In this document: piece by piece, positions 1-11,213 of the stretch
Numbering within the stretch: position 1 is the stretch's first letter
Layout: each line of letters opens with the position of its first letter
DNA from: Rhodococcus coprophilus NBRC 100603
Lineage (GTDB): Bacteria > Actinomycetota > Actinomycetes > Mycobacteriales > Mycobacteriaceae
Assembly (NCBI RefSeq): GCF_001895045.1
Contig: NZ_BDAM01000001.1
Coordinates: 806,001 to 870,000 of the forward strand
Direction of reading: 5' to 3'
DNA length: 64,000 nucleotides
The notes under the pieces: model-generated
Databases searched by the model: none
Told to the model about the DNA's origin: nothing
Seen by the model: only the letters and a program-made list of their open reading frames with translations
Program-made: the position numbers and the translations under genes

Positions 1-194
1 CCGTCCACCGGACCCCCGATGTTCTCGACGGCGGATTGGAGGGTGAGCACCAGATTGGTTCCGGTATCCCCGTCCGGAACGGGGAAGACATTGAGGGTGT
101 TGATCTCGTGGCGCCGCTCTTCGAGGGCTTGGAGCGCGATCTCGGCCCATCGCCGCAGCGCGCGCCCGCCGACCGTGTCCCCGACCTCGAGCAC
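1..194 (-). CDS. DAK2-domain (FakA/YloV-like) protein, N-terminal part only
   Basis: The reverse strand reads into the window edge with the hallmark motif INTLNVFPVPDGDTGTN, the nucleotide- and Mg-binding start of DAK2 (dihydroxyacetone-kinase L-domain) proteins such as fatty-acid kinase FakA. Only about 64 residues are present and the rest lies left of base 1. A GTG at 192-194 with AGAGGGG about 10 bases upstream is the best start, but the frame stays open further upstream, so the start is uncertain. It is divergent from rpmB, as in many actinobacteria. By family it would phosphorylate fatty acids with a FakB partner; that role is inferred from the family only. Confidence 0.85.
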   Translation of the reverse strand, partial: MLEVGDTVGGRALRRWAEIALQALEERRHEINTLNVFPVPDGDTGTNLVLTLQSAVENIGGPVD

Positions 195-402
195 CAGCTC
201 ACACCCCTCTACGTCGCTGTTCGTCCTCTGCCGGAAAGAGTAGCCGGGGGTCGTGCATACGTCCGGTTTGGTCATCGGCGGCTGAGTTCGCTAAGCTGAT
301 CGGGTTGCCTCGCACGGGTGACTCGTGTTCCCCGTGTTTGCAGGACGCAGAGCAAGACCCGAGAAGATGCATTATCCACTAGACACACAAGGAGTTCGCG
401 AC

Positions 403-591
403 ATGGCTGCCGTCTGCGACGTATGCGCCAAGGGCCCCGGCTTCGGGAAGTCGGTCTCGCACTCGCACCGGCGTACCAATCGTCGCTGGAACCCGAACAT
501 CCAGAGCGTCCGCGCTCAGGTTGCCCCGGGCAACACCCGCAAGATCAACGTGTGCACCTCCTGCCTCAAGGCAGGTAAGGTCACCCGCTGA
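403..591 (+). CDS. rpmB: 50S ribosomal protein L28
   Basis: This 62-aa basic protein of the large ribosomal subunit begins [20 protein letters not shown], the typical L28 start. Two CxxC pairs (C5/C8 and C51/C54) make it the zinc-binding (C+) form. Actinobacteria often carry a second, cysteine-free copy under Zur control, but none lies in this window. The start is fixed by AAGGAG at 389-394. It is divergent from the DAK2 gene, an arrangement common in this phylum, and is followed by a strong hairpin terminator, so it is a single-gene unit. Confidence 0.97.
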   Translation: MAAVCDVCAKGPGFGKSVSHSHRRTNRRWNPNIQSVRAQVAPGNTRKINVCTSCLKAGKVTR

Positions 592-610
592 TCTCGGTCG
601 AGCTGCAGAC

Positions 611-645
611 GAAGGCCCCCCGCGCGTAAAGCGCAGGGGGCCTTC
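611..645 (+). terminator. Rho-independent-like terminator of rpmB
   Basis: A GC-rich stem of 14-15 base pairs (gaaggccccc...ggggccttc) with a short GTAAA-containing loop lies 20 bases after the rpmB stop. No long T tract follows, which is usual in actinobacteria. Confidence 0.8.
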
Positions 646-678
646 GTCGTTCGCATCGGTGCCGGATATTGTGCCGGG

Positions 679-1473
679 ATGAGTGAAAATCAACAGTCCC
701 TCGTACACATCGAGGACGGAGTGCTCCGGATCGCCGTGGCCACCGCCGAACACGGCACTTCCCTGTCGCCCGCCGGGATGGAGCAGGGCACCGCAGCGCT
801 TCGGGCCGCCGGCCCCGAGATCGGCGCGGTCCTCCTCGTCGGTGAGGGCAGCAACTTCTGCGCGGGCGGCAACGTTCGCGGCTTCGCAGGTGCCGAAGAC
901 CGGGGCGCACACCTTCTCGACATCGCGAACCTGTTCCACGATTTCATCCGGGAGATCGACGCGATCGGCGTACCGGTCGTCGCCGCCGTGCACGGCTGGG
1001 CCGCCGGGGCCGGCATGAGCATCGTCCTGCATGCCGACGTCGCCCTCGCCGGGCCCGGAACCAAGATGCGTGCGGCCTACCCGTCGATCGGATTCTCGCC
1101 CGACGGCGGTATGTCGTGGACGCTGCCCCGGATCGTGGGTCCCGCGCGTGCCCGGGAGATCATCATGACCGACGCGGTGATCAACGCCGACGAAGGCGTC
1201 CGGCTCGGGCTCCTCAGCAGGTTGGTGGCCGACGACGAGATCGGGAGCGAGGCGCTGCGCGTCGCCCGGACCCTCGCGCACGGCCCGACGCAGTCGTACG
1301 CGGCGATCCGCAGGCTCGTCGCCGAGTCGGATTCCCGATCGCTCTCCGACCACCTCGACGCGGAAGCCGCGGCGATCTCCGCAGCCGCCACCACACCCAC
1401 GGGCATCGAGGGCGTCGACTCGTTCGTCGAGAAGCGCCGCCCCGACTGGGCCGCCGCGCGCGCCCGCTCCTGA
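679..1473 (+). CDS. Enoyl-CoA hydratase/isomerase family protein (crotonase fold)
   Basis: This 264-aa crotonase-fold protein has the two oxyanion-hole segments of the family: GSNFCAGGNVRGFAG near residue 56 and HGWAAGAGMSIVLHADVALAG near residue 104. The length is typical. It probably hydrates or isomerises an enoyl-CoA thioester in the cytoplasm, but the substrate cannot be read from sequence and no beta-oxidation partner sits beside it. No good Shine-Dalgarno precedes the ATG. A GATATT hexamer at 664-669 lies only nine bases upstream, so a very short or absent leader is possible. It converges on ung. Confidence 0.9.
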   Translation: MSENQQSLVHIEDGVLRIAVATAEHGTSLSPAGMEQGTAALRAAGPEIGAVLLVGEGSNFCAGGNVRGFAGAEDRGAHLLDIANLFHDFIREIDAIGVPVVAAVHGWAAGAGMSIVLHADVALAGPGTKMRAAYPSIGFSPDGGMSWTLPRIVGPARAREIIMTDAVINADEGVRLGLLSRLVADDEIGSEALRVARTLAHGPTQSYAAIRRLVAESDSRSLSDHLDAEAAAISAAATTPTGIEGVDSFVEKRRPDWAAARARS

Positions 1474-1495
1474 CCGATCGCGCCGGAACCGGTGG

Positions 1496-2191
1496 TCAGG
1501 CCAGTCGCCAGTCCACCGGTTCCGCGCCCTGCTCGACGAGCAGGGCATTCGCCCGGCTGAACGGGCGGGAGCCGAAGAACCCGCGCGACGCCGACAGCGG
1601 CGACGGGTGCGCCGATTCCACGGTGGGCACGTCACCGAGCATGGGCTTCAGGGTCGCGGCATCGCGACCCCACAGGATGGCGACGAGCGGAGTTCCCCGC
1701 CCCACGAGTGCGCGAATCGCCTGTTCGGTGACCGTCTCCCAGCCCTTACGGCGGTGTGAGGCGGCTTCCCCCGGAGACACGGTGAGGACCCTGTTGAGCA
1801 GCAGCACGCCGCGCCGCGTCCAGGGCGAGAGATCGCCGTTCGGAGGCTGGGGCAGCCCGAGGTCGTCGGTGTACTCGCGGTAGATGTTGGCCAGGCTCCG
1901 TGGAATGGGACGGGTGTCCGGGTCCACCGAAAAACTCAGCCCCACAGCATGTCCCGGCGTCGGATACGGATCCTGCCCGACGATGAGAACCCGCACGTCG
2001 TCGAAGGGCTGCGTGAACGCCCGCAGGACGTCGGGCCCGGCCGGCAGGTAGCGGCGGCCGGCAGCGAGTTCGGCCCGCAGGAACCGGCCCATCGCCGCGA
2101 TGTCGTCGGCGACCGGAGCGAGCGCCTGCGCCCACCCGGGGTCGACGATCTCCGACAACGGCTTGGTCGGTCGGGCGGTCTGCTCGGTCAC
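1496..2191 (-). CDS. ung: Uracil-DNA glycosylase (family 1)
   Basis: This 231-aa enzyme removes uracil from DNA to start base-excision repair. The water-activating motif GQDPYP is at residues 72-77 (D74) and the DNA-binding loop HPSPLSA starts near residue 195. The sequence AVGLSFSV after the first motif is also typical of family 1. The start is a GTG with AGGAG eight bases upstream. It converges with the crotonase gene. The gap of 149 bases to the carbonic anhydrase gene upstream shows no supported ORF. Confidence 0.97.
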   Translation of the reverse strand: MTEQTARPTKPLSEIVDPGWAQALAPVADDIAAMGRFLRAELAAGRRYLPAGPDVLRAFTQPFDDVRVLIVGQDPYPTPGHAVGLSFSVDPDTRPIPRSLANIYREYTDDLGLPQPPNGDLSPWTRRGVLLLNRVLTVSPGEAASHRRKGWETVTEQAIRALVGRGTPLVAILWGRDAATLKPMLGDVPTVESAHPSPLSASRGFFGSRPFSRANALLVEQGAEPVDWRLA

Positions 2192-2340
2192 GTCTTGCGC
2201 TCCTGGTCATGGCGGACATGGGTGTCGGTGCCGTCGTCGCCGCGGTATTCGGCGAGGCGCCGTCGCGGATGCGAGGACGGGGTGCGGGTCGCTCGACCGC
2301 GACGGCACGGCGCGGTCCGGTCGGCGCGGCGATGCGCAGT

Positions 2341-2862
2341 TCAGTCGATGCGGCGGAGCGCCGTGCGGTAGTACTCGGCGTTGGCTGCGTACATCTTCGC
2401 GTTCGCGTCGAAGTTGCCCTCCGGGATCTCGACTCCGTCGCGGACCTTCGCGGGCACGCCCATGGCCATCCGGCGGGCGGGCAACTCGAATCGCGGTGGG
2501 ATCAGTGCGCCGGCCGCGACCTGGGCACCCGCGCCGATCACCGAGCCGTTGAGCACGAGCGACCCGGATCCGATGAGCGCACCGTCACCGATGGTTGCGC
2601 CTTCGATGTGCACGTTGTGCCCCACCACGCATCGTGCGCCGATGACGGTGGCCTCGATTGCCGTGCAGTGGATGATCGTGCCGTCCTGGATGTTGGTTTC
2701 CTCACCGACGGTGATGGTGCCGTAATCCGCACGCAGCACCGCGGTGGGCCAGACCGAGGCACGGGCGCCGAGCGTGACGTTCCCGATCACCACCGCATCG
2801 GGATGAATCCAGGCGTCGGGGTGGATATCCGGGACACGATCGTCGAGTGCATAGACAGCCAT
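2341..2862 (-). CDS. Gamma-class carbonic anhydrase family protein
   Basis: This protein of about 173 aa is built of left-handed beta-helix hexapeptide repeats (IGNVTLGARASVWPTAVLR, then GHNVHIEGATIGDGALIGSG). The histidine-containing segments IIHCTAIEA and GHNVHIEG match the metal-binding positions of the gamma-CA/PaaY/YrdA family. It would be a trimeric cytoplasmic protein; carbonic anhydrase activity is not assured, since many YrdA-type members are inactive or of unknown substrate. The ATG at 2860-2862 is preferred. An in-frame TTG at 2869-2871, one base after the thiL stop, is an alternative. It is almost certainly co-transcribed with thiL. Confidence 0.88.
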   Translation of the reverse strand: MAVYALDDRVPDIHPDAWIHPDAVVIGNVTLGARASVWPTAVLRADYGTITVGEETNIQDGTIIHCTAIEATVIGARCVVGHNVHIEGATIGDGALIGSGSLVLNGSVIGAGAQVAAGALIPPRFELPARRMAMGVPAKVRDGVEIPEGNFDANAKMYAANAEYYRTALRRID

Positions 2863-2872
2863 GTAGCCCAAC

Positions 2873-3844
2873 TTATCTCGAGGCGGTAGGCGAAAAGCTG
2901 TGCCACCCGCCCGGCCCGGCCGGGCGCTGTCCGCCCACCGTCACACCGTGTCCCTCCCGCACCGTCCCGATGCGCCGCCAGCCACTGGGCAGTGTCACGC
3001 CCGGCGGGAAGCACGCTGCGAGTGCGTGGTCCTCGCCACCGGCGAGCACCCATTCCCAGGGGTCCACGCCGAGGTCCGCCCCGGCGGCGACGAGTTGCTC
3101 GTCGGGGCTGATCGCGGTGCGATCGACGTCGATCGCAACGCCCGATGCGGTGGCGATGTGGCCGAGGTCGGCGACGAGACCGTCGGAGATGTCGGTCCCG
3201 GCGTGGGCACCGGCATCGGCCGCGGCGGGGCCCGCCTCGTAGGGAGGCGTGGGGACGCGGTGTGCGCCGACGAGATCGGGATGAGCGTCGTGGCCGGCGA
3301 GGAGCAACGCGAGACCGCCCGCCGACCGGCCGAGGGAGCCGGCGAGCGCGACCGTGTCACCGGCACGCGCACCGGACCGGAGCAACGGAGCACGTCCACC
3401 GAGGTCGCCCAGCACGGTGACCGAGACGATCACCTCGCGCGCCTGGACGAGGTCACCGCCGACGACACCTGCGCCGAGCGCTTCGGCGGCTTCCCCGAGG
3501 CCGGCCGAGATTTCGTCGAGCACGGAGGCGGGTGTCTCCGGAGGGCAGCCGAGCCCCACCACGAAGGCGACCGGGCGGGCACCGATCGCGGCGACGTCGG
3601 CACCGTTCTGCGCGACGGCTTTGCGTCCCACGTCGTGCGGACTCGACCAGTCGAAACGGAAGTGACGGCCCTCCACCAGCATGTCGGTAGAGACGGCGAT
3701 CCTGCCGTCGGACGCGGCGACGACCGCGGAGTCGTGGCCCGGCCCCACCAGCGTGGTCCGTGGTTGCCGGCGCCCCGAGACCGCACGGGCGATGGCGGGA
3801 AACTCGCCGACGTCGGCGACGGTCGGTCCGGTCTGATCTGCCAC
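2873..3844 (-). CDS. thiL: Thiamine-monophosphate kinase
   Basis: This 323-aa ATP-dependent kinase converts thiamine monophosphate to the diphosphate cofactor. It shows PurM/ThiL-fold motifs: GHDSAVV for Mg binding, STDMLVEGRHFR, KAVAQNGADVAAIGA, GGDLVQA, and GTDISDGL and LAGGEDH in the C-terminal half. The GTG start has AAAGAGG upstream. The open frame continues another 400 bases upstream, but that extension has no ThiL similarity and lies opposite the DUF3515 gene. It is head-to-head with that gene and is followed after a few bases by the carbonic anhydrase gene. Confidence 0.95.
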   Translation of the reverse strand: MADQTGPTVADVGEFPAIARAVSGRRQPRTTLVGPGHDSAVVAASDGRIAVSTDMLVEGRHFRFDWSSPHDVGRKAVAQNGADVAAIGARPVAFVVGLGCPPETPASVLDEISAGLGEAAEALGAGVVGGDLVQAREVIVSVTVLGDLGGRAPLLRSGARAGDTVALAGSLGRSAGGLALLLAGHDAHPDLVGAHRVPTPPYEAGPAAADAGAHAGTDISDGLVADLGHIATASGVAIDVDRTAISPDEQLVAAGADLGVDPWEWVLAGGEDHALAACFPPGVTLPSGWRRIGTVREGHGVTVGGQRPAGPGGWHSFSPTASR

Positions 3845-3953
3845 GGTGACGGGCGCCTCTTTCTCGGTCGGCAGCGCAAACGGGCCGGTACGCCCCCTGC
3901 TACGTTCGTTCACGCTACCGTTTGCCGACACCATCCCTCCGACGCTGGACACC

Positions 3954-4577
3954 ATGAACAACACAACTTCTTCCGACCAGGATCCCGACGAGCCGGAAAT
4001 TGCCGACACCGCAGTGTCCGATCCGGCCGCGACACCCCCCGAGCGTCGGCATCCCGCGTTGATCGCGGCGGCGATCGCGCTGCCGGTGGCACTGCTCGTG
4101 GGTGTGGTGGTCGCCGCCGTGTTCGTCGCGCGGACGCCGGTGAATTCTCCGGTGGGCCTCGGCCCGGTGCCCGCGCCGGAGGCCGAATCCGAATCCTGCT
4201 CGTCGCTGCTCGAGGCGCTGCCCGAGGATCTGGGCGACTTCAAGCGTGCCGAACTCGCCGACCCTGCACCGATCGGTGCCGCTGCGTGGCAATCCGCGGA
4301 CGGCGAGGAGGTCGTGTTGCGGTGCGGGCTCGAGCGACCCGACGAATTCGATCAGGCCGCCGCGCTGCAGATCGTCGACCAGGTCCAGTGGTTCGAGATC
4401 TCGGGTGCGGCGCAGGGCATCGACGCGAGCACATGGTTCGCCGTCGACCGGCCCGTCTACGTCGCGCTGACCGTTCCCAACGGATCGGGACCGACACCGC
4501 TGCAAGATATTTCGGCCGCGATCGCCGAAGCACTTCCGCAGCAGGGCATCGATCCCGCTCCGCTCGGCGGCCCCTGA
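3954..4577 (+). CDS. DUF3515 family membrane-anchored protein
   Basis: This 207-aa protein has a polar N-terminus, one transmembrane helix (about residues 38-62, LIAAAIALPVALLVGVVVAA) and an extracytoplasmic domain. The conserved features include PEDLGDFKRAEL, a Cys-containing VVLRCGLERP segment and WFEI. This matches DUF3515, an actinobacterial family of unknown function regularly found beside thiL. The frame extends upstream to 3846, but the ATG at 3954 (MNNTTSS) is the more plausible start. The gene ends 22 bases before the stop of the convergent CoA-transferase gene. Confidence 0.88.
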   Translation: MNNTTSSDQDPDEPEIADTAVSDPAATPPERRHPALIAAAIALPVALLVGVVVAAVFVARTPVNSPVGLGPVPAPEAESESCSSLLEALPEDLGDFKRAELADPAPIGAAAWQSADGEEVVLRCGLERPDEFDQAAALQIVDQVQWFEISGAAQGIDASTWFAVDRPVYVALTVPNGSGPTPLQDISAAIAEALPQQGIDPAPLGGP

Positions 4578-4598
4578 GCCACTCCTGCCGGTACCGAG

Positions 4599-6185
4599 CT
4601 ACTGCTCCGGGTTCGCGCGCATCGTGCCGGTGCGCGTGAACCTCTCGTGGAACGAGAACGCCTCCCCGAGCAGGTGCGGGGTCTGTCCGGCCCCGGGTGC
4701 CGCCTCGGCACGATCGACGTAGTCGTGTAGTTCGGCACGGAAATCGGGGTGGGCACAACGCTCGATGACCACCCGGGACCGCCGGCGCGGCGACAGGCCG
4801 CGCACGTCGGCGAGGCCCTGTTCGGTGACGATCACCTGGACGTCGTGCTCGGTGTGGTCGACGTGCGGCACCATCGGCACGATCGAGGAGATCGCGCCGT
4901 TCCGCGCGGTCGACGGGCTGAGGAACATCGAGAGATACCCGTTGCGGGTGAAGTCACCCGAGCCGCCGATGCCGTTCATGATGCGCGTACCCATGACATG
5001 GGTGGAGTTGACGTTGCCGTAGATGTCGGCCTCGAGCATCCCGTTCATGGCGATGATGCCGAGCCTGCGCACGATCTCGGGGTGGTTGCTGATCTCCTGG
5101 GGGCGCAGGACGATGTGGTTGCGGTAGAAGTCGATATTGCGCACGAATTCGTCCAGGCCTGCTTCGGACAACGCCAGCGCGGTGGACGACGCGTAGCGCA
5201 CCGTCCCGTTCGCGATGAGTTCCAGCATGCCGTCCTGAATGACCTCCGAGTAGCAGGTCAGACCTCGGTAGGGGCCGTCGGAGAGCCCGGCCAGCACCGC
5301 ATTCGCGACGTTCCCGATGCCGGACTGCAGTGGTAGCAGGGTGTCGGCGGGGAGTCGGCCGGCGGCGACCTCGTGCGCGAAGAAGTCGAGGACGTGTCCG
5401 GCGATGGCCTGGCTCGTCGCGTCGGGCGCCGTCAGCGGATTGGCGCTGTCGGACACCTCCGTCTCCACCACGGCGACCACGCGTGCGGGGTCGACGCGGA
5501 AGGTTTCCTGCCCGATCCGGTCCTCGACGTCGGTGAGCTGGATCGGGGTGCGGTGCGGCGGGAGGGCGGTGCCGTAGTAGATGTCGTGGACACCGGACAT
5601 GGCGTCGGGGATCCAGGAATTGACCTCGAGCACGATCTTCTCGGCGACGTCGAGCCACGTCTTGTTGTTTCCGACGGAGGTGGCCGGGATCAGTTCGCCG
5701 GACTCGGTGATGCCGGAGACTTCGACGACCGCGACGTCGACGTGACCGTAGTAGCCCTCCCACACCTGCTGCGCCACGTGCGACAGGTGGATGTCGACGT
5801 AATCCATGCGTCCGTCGTTGATACGGCCGCGCGCCGTCGGCTCGGCCTGGTAGGGCATGCGCAGCGCGATGCCGTCCGCCTCGGCGAGCAGCCGCTCGGT
5901 TTCTGCCGAGACCGATGCCCCGGTGAGGAGATTGATCGTGAAGTCGTCCCCGGACGCACGTGCGCGCCGGATGTGGTCGGCCAGCGCCGGGGTGACGCGC
6001 TTCGGGGTGCCCGCGCTCGCGAACCCGCTGATCGCGACGGTGTCACCCGACCGGATGTACCGCACCGCCTCCTCGGCGGAAACGATCTTGCGCCTGAAGT
6101 TTTCGTTGCGGATGCGGCCTGCGGAGGCGACTCCGGCGACTGTCTCCGCCTTCGACGGCGCAGAGGAGAGGGTGGGTGCGTGCAT
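4599..6185 (-). CDS. Acetyl-CoA hydrolase/succinyl-CoA:acetate CoA-transferase family
   Basis: This CoA-transferase of about 528 aa exchanges CoA between short acyl groups, probably succinyl-CoA and acetate or propionate. Family signatures seen are SGFASAGTPKRVTPAL near the N-terminus, LQSGIGNVANAVLAGL, CYSEVIQDG (which carries the glutamate that becomes the covalent CoA ester in characterised members), GGSGDFTRN, and VTEQGLADVRGLSPR near the C-terminus. The length matches the Cat1/AarC type. The ATG at 6185 has no clear ribosome site. The frame runs on to 6434 without family similarity, so the start is moderately certain. Confidence 0.92.
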   Translation of the reverse strand: MHAPTLSSAPSKAETVAGVASAGRIRNENFRRKIVSAEEAVRYIRSGDTVAISGFASAGTPKRVTPALADHIRRARASGDDFTINLLTGASVSAETERLLAEADGIALRMPYQAEPTARGRINDGRMDYVDIHLSHVAQQVWEGYYGHVDVAVVEVSGITESGELIPATSVGNNKTWLDVAEKIVLEVNSWIPDAMSGVHDIYYGTALPPHRTPIQLTDVEDRIGQETFRVDPARVVAVVETEVSDSANPLTAPDATSQAIAGHVLDFFAHEVAAGRLPADTLLPLQSGIGNVANAVLAGLSDGPYRGLTCYSEVIQDGMLELIANGTVRYASSTALALSEAGLDEFVRNIDFYRNHIVLRPQEISNHPEIVRRLGIIAMNGMLEADIYGNVNSTHVMGTRIMNGIGGSGDFTRNGYLSMFLSPSTARNGAISSIVPMVPHVDHTEHDVQVIVTEQGLADVRGLSPRRRSRVVIERCAHPDFRAELHDYVDRAEAAPGAGQTPHLLGEAFSFHERFTRTGTMRANPEQ

Positions 6186-6550
6186 GGCGATGAGAATAGA
6201 GGGAGGAAGAGGATCGCCGATCACACTCGCGGAGCCGGCGCGAGCACGATCACGTTCCCGAGGTGGCCCGGTAGAGCGTGATCCGTGCGGTCCGAACCGA
6301 GGGAAGTCCTGTCCTGCAAAGCCTTTCGGGTGCGCCCCGAACCGACGCAGGGCACGCAGTGCCACCCTGGACAGACCCCGGGCGCGTCGGCCCGTGACCG
6401 CCCGGAGGGACGTTCGTCGCGCACTCGCGACCACTCACCGACCGGATCGGCCGCTCGTCGCGCATATCCGCAGACCAGTTGCGGCACCACGACAAGCGAC
6501 CGGGACGCGATGCCACCGTTCGCGTCGGTGTCGTCGGGCACGATGGGGCG
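6186..6550. other. Divergent intergenic region, CoA-transferase/recQ
   Basis: This stretch of 365 bases holds the promoters of two divergent genes. A 7-base inverted repeat GATCACG...CGTGATC near 6248-6284 could bind a regulator of the CoA-transferase gene. Open frames here have no recognisable protein character. Confidence 0.4.
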
Positions 6551-8686
<2,136 letters not shown>

Positions 8687-8827
8687 TCGCTACGAGGAGA
8701 CCAGACGCTACATGTTCGTGACCGGTATCACACCACATGTTCTACCTGCGCGAAGCGCGGACTTTAGCAGTCAGGCTGGGCGAAAAGGGTGAATTCGACA
8801 TCAAATCTTGTTAAGTTACGAGGACTT

Positions 8828-9346
8828 ATGAAGCCTGTTACGGAAAGTAGTACCCCGTCTGTAGAACCGGCTGAATTGAGTTTCCGGAGCCCGCGTATCG
8901 CCGATGGAAAACGGCTGTGGCAGATCGCCCGCGACTCCGAGGTGCTCGATGTCAATTCCGGTTATGCGTATGTGTTGTGGTGCCGTGATTTCGCCGAGTC
9001 GTCTGTGGTCGCCACCGACGAGCACGATCGCCCTGTGGGTTTCGTGACCGGATACCTCCGACCCGATTCACCCCAGACGTTGTTCGTGTGGCAGGTCGCC
9101 GTCGACGCCGATCAGCGTGGGCGTGGCGTTGCCGGCCGCATGCTGGACACCCTGCTCGACCGGCTCGCCCCGTTCGGCGTGACCCGCCTCGAGACCACTG
9201 TGAGTCCCGACAACGCCGCATCGATCGCAATGTTCACGGCGTTGGCGCGTCGCCGTGGAACCCATATCACCCGGAGCGATTTGTTCGCGCCCGACGATTT
9301 TCCGGATTCTCACCTGGCCGAGGATCTCTACACGATCGGAGAGTGA
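8828..9346 (+). CDS. ectA: L-2,4-diaminobutyrate N-gamma-acetyltransferase
   Basis: This 172-aa GNAT enzyme acetylates diaminobutyrate, the second step of ectoine synthesis. EctA signatures are [34 protein letters not shown], the acetyl-CoA loop [13 protein letters not shown], and [14 protein letters not shown]. The ATG at 8828 follows GAGG closely. A GTG at 8789 is in frame but adds residues unlike the family. It is the first gene of ectABC, and the 141-base upstream region presumably carries the osmotic-stress promoter. Confidence 0.95.
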   Translation: MKPVTESSTPSVEPAELSFRSPRIADGKRLWQIARDSEVLDVNSGYAYVLWCRDFAESSVVATDEHDRPVGFVTGYLRPDSPQTLFVWQVAVDADQRGRGVAGRMLDTLLDRLAPFGVTRLETTVSPDNAASIAMFTALARRRGTHITRSDLFAPDDFPDSHLAEDLYTIGE

Positions 9347-9405
9347 TCACCCGGGAACCGGGAATCGATCACTTCGAATTTCATATATCGCAGGAGGACC
9401 ACCAC

Positions 9406-10689
9406 ATGACCATCCTGGAACACAAGCCGAGCACCGCGGGCGAGACAGATATCTTCGCGCATCTCGAATCGGAGGTGCGCAGCTACAGCCGCACCTGGCC
9501 CACGGTATTCGAGAAAGCCTCCGGATCCTGGCTCCGCAGCGAAAGCGGCAAGGATTACCTCGACTTCTTCGCCGGCGCGGGTGCCCTCAACTACGGGCAC
9601 AACAATCCGATCCTCAAATCGGCGCTCGTCGACTACATCATGAGCGACGGCATCACCCACGGCCTCGACATGAACACGGTCGCGAAGCGCGAGTTGCTCG
9701 AGACCTTCGAGGAGTACGTCCTCGCTCCCCGTGGTCTCGACTACAAGGTGCAGTTCCCCGGCCCCACCGGCACCAACTCGGTCGAGGCTGCGCTCAAGCT
9801 CGCTCGCAAGGTCACCGGACGCGAGTCGATCATCAACTTCACCAATGCGTTCCACGGCATGACGCTCGGCGCGCTGTCGGTGACGGGTAACTCCATGAAG
9901 CGCGCAGGCGCGGGCGTTCCCCTCGTGCACGCCACGCCGATGCCGTTCGACAACTACTTCAACGGTGTCACCGAGGACTTCCAGTGGTTCTCCCGCGTGC
10001 TCGACGACGCCGGCAGCGGCCTCAATCGCCCGGCTGCAGTGATCGTGGAGACGGTTCAGGGCGAAGGCGGCGTCAACATCGCCCGTCCCGAATGGCTTCG
10101 CGCCCTTGCCGATCTGTGCAAGGAACGCGACATCCTGCTGATCGTCGACGACGTGCAGATGGGCTGCGGCCGTACCGGCCCGTTCTTCTCCTTCGAGGTC
10201 GCCGGTATCACCCCCGACATCGTCACGCTGTCGAAGTCGATCGGCGGTTACGGCCTGCCGCTCGCACTCACGCTGTTCAAGCGCGAACTCGACGTGTGGG
10301 GCCCCGGCGAGCACAACGGCACCTTCCGCGGCAACAACCCGGCGTTCGTCACGGCAACCGCCGCCCTCAAGCACTACTGGGCCGACGACAAGCTCCAGCG
10401 CGAAACGCTGCGCAAGGGCGAGCGCATCCGGCAGACCTTCATGAACCTGTCCGACATGTTCGACGGGGTCTCCACCCGCGGTCGCGGTCTGGTTCAGGGC
10501 CTCGTGTTCGAAACCCACGAGAACGCACAGAAGGTGTGCGCCCTCGCGTTCGAGGAAGGGCTTCTCGCCGAGACGTCGGGCCCCTCCGACGAGGTGGTCA
10601 AGCTCCTCCCGCCGCTGACCATCTCCGACGACGAGCTGGAATTCGGACTCAACATCCTCGCCGAAGCGACCGCCAAGGTGCAGGCCTGA
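9406..10689 (+). CDS. ectB: Diaminobutyrate--2-oxoglutarate transaminase
   Basis: This 427-aa PLP-dependent class-III aminotransferase forms 2,4-diaminobutyrate from aspartate semialdehyde and glutamate, the first ectoine step. Signatures are [48 protein letters not shown], the cofactor aspartate in [13 protein letters not shown], and the lysine in [15 protein letters not shown]. The start is fixed by a perfect AGGAGG at 9392-9397. It lies 59 bases after ectA and 53 before ectC, in one transcript. Confidence 0.97.
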   Translation: MTILEHKPSTAGETDIFAHLESEVRSYSRTWPTVFEKASGSWLRSESGKDYLDFFAGAGALNYGHNNPILKSALVDYIMSDGITHGLDMNTVAKRELLETFEEYVLAPRGLDYKVQFPGPTGTNSVEAALKLARKVTGRESIINFTNAFHGMTLGALSVTGNSMKRAGAGVPLVHATPMPFDNYFNGVTEDFQWFSRVLDDAGSGLNRPAAVIVETVQGEGGVNIARPEWLRALADLCKERDILLIVDDVQMGCGRTGPFFSFEVAGITPDIVTLSKSIGGYGLPLALTLFKRELDVWGPGEHNGTFRGNNPAFVTATAALKHYWADDKLQRETLRKGERIRQTFMNLSDMFDGVSTRGRGLVQGLVFETHENAQKVCALAFEEGLLAETSGPSDEVVKLLPPLTISDDELEFGLNILAEATAKVQA

Positions 10690-10742
10690 GCGCACCCCGC
10701 TTTCGTTCCGAGTCGTTCCAACCCTAAGGATTTTCGACACAC

Positions 10743-11141
10743 ATGATCGTTCGTACGACAGAAGAGATCACCGGTACCGACCGCGACGTCACGTCCGAGG
10801 ACGGTAACTGGACCAGCAAGCGGATCGTGCTCGCCGGAGACAAGGTCGGTTTCTCCTTCCACGAGACGACTATTCAGGCGGGAACCGTCAACGAGTTCCA
10901 CTACGCGAACCACATCGAGGCTGTGTGGCTGGTCGAGGGTGAGGGCACCCTCCAGGACCTCGACAACGACGTGGAGTACGAACTCGGGCCGGGCTCGATG
11001 TACCTGCTCAACGGCCACGAACGCCACCGCGTGCTGCCGCGCACGAAGATGCGGATGCTGTGCGTGTTCAATCCTCCGGTGACGGGCCGCGAGGTGCACG
11101 ACGAGAACGGTGTCTATCCCCTCATCGAAGAACCTGCCTGA
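10743..11141 (+). CDS. ectC: L-ectoine synthase
   Basis: This 132-aa cupin cyclises N-gamma-acetyl-diaminobutyrate to ectoine. It begins [16 protein letters not shown] and contains the metal-binding [19 protein letters not shown] and the second cupin motif around [11 protein letters not shown]. The length is that of the family. An AAGGA stands upstream of the ATG. No ectD hydroxylase follows, so the product is probably ectoine rather than 5-hydroxyectoine unless ectD lies elsewhere. Confidence 0.97.
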   Translation: MIVRTTEEITGTDRDVTSEDGNWTSKRIVLAGDKVGFSFHETTIQAGTVNEFHYANHIEAVWLVEGEGTLQDLDNDVEYELGPGSMYLLNGHERHRVLPRTKMRMLCVFNPPVTGREVHDENGVYPLIEEPA

Positions 11142-11197
11142 CACCCTCCGGGGAACCGTCGCGCACGACGCGACCGCGTGACCAACTGCGGGGCGGA

Positions 11198-11209
11198 CGC
11201 TTAGAGTCG
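11198..11209 (+). promoter_or_regulatory. Possible -10 box of a leaderless transcript
   Basis: TTAGAGT at about 11201-11207 lies seven bases before the ATG of the dehydrogenase gene, which has no Shine-Dalgarno. This spacing puts the start of transcription at the start codon. Inferred from spacing only. Confidence 0.35.
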
Positions 11210-11213
11210 AACC

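Noticed and set aside
2192-2340. A possible small gene between ung and the carbonic anhydrase gene
   Set aside because: Open frames here are low-complexity arginine-rich sequence with no ribosome site.
3845-4243. Upstream extension of the thiL frame
   Set aside because: It lies opposite the DUF3515 gene and has no ThiL similarity; a good GTG with AAAGAGG stands at 3844.
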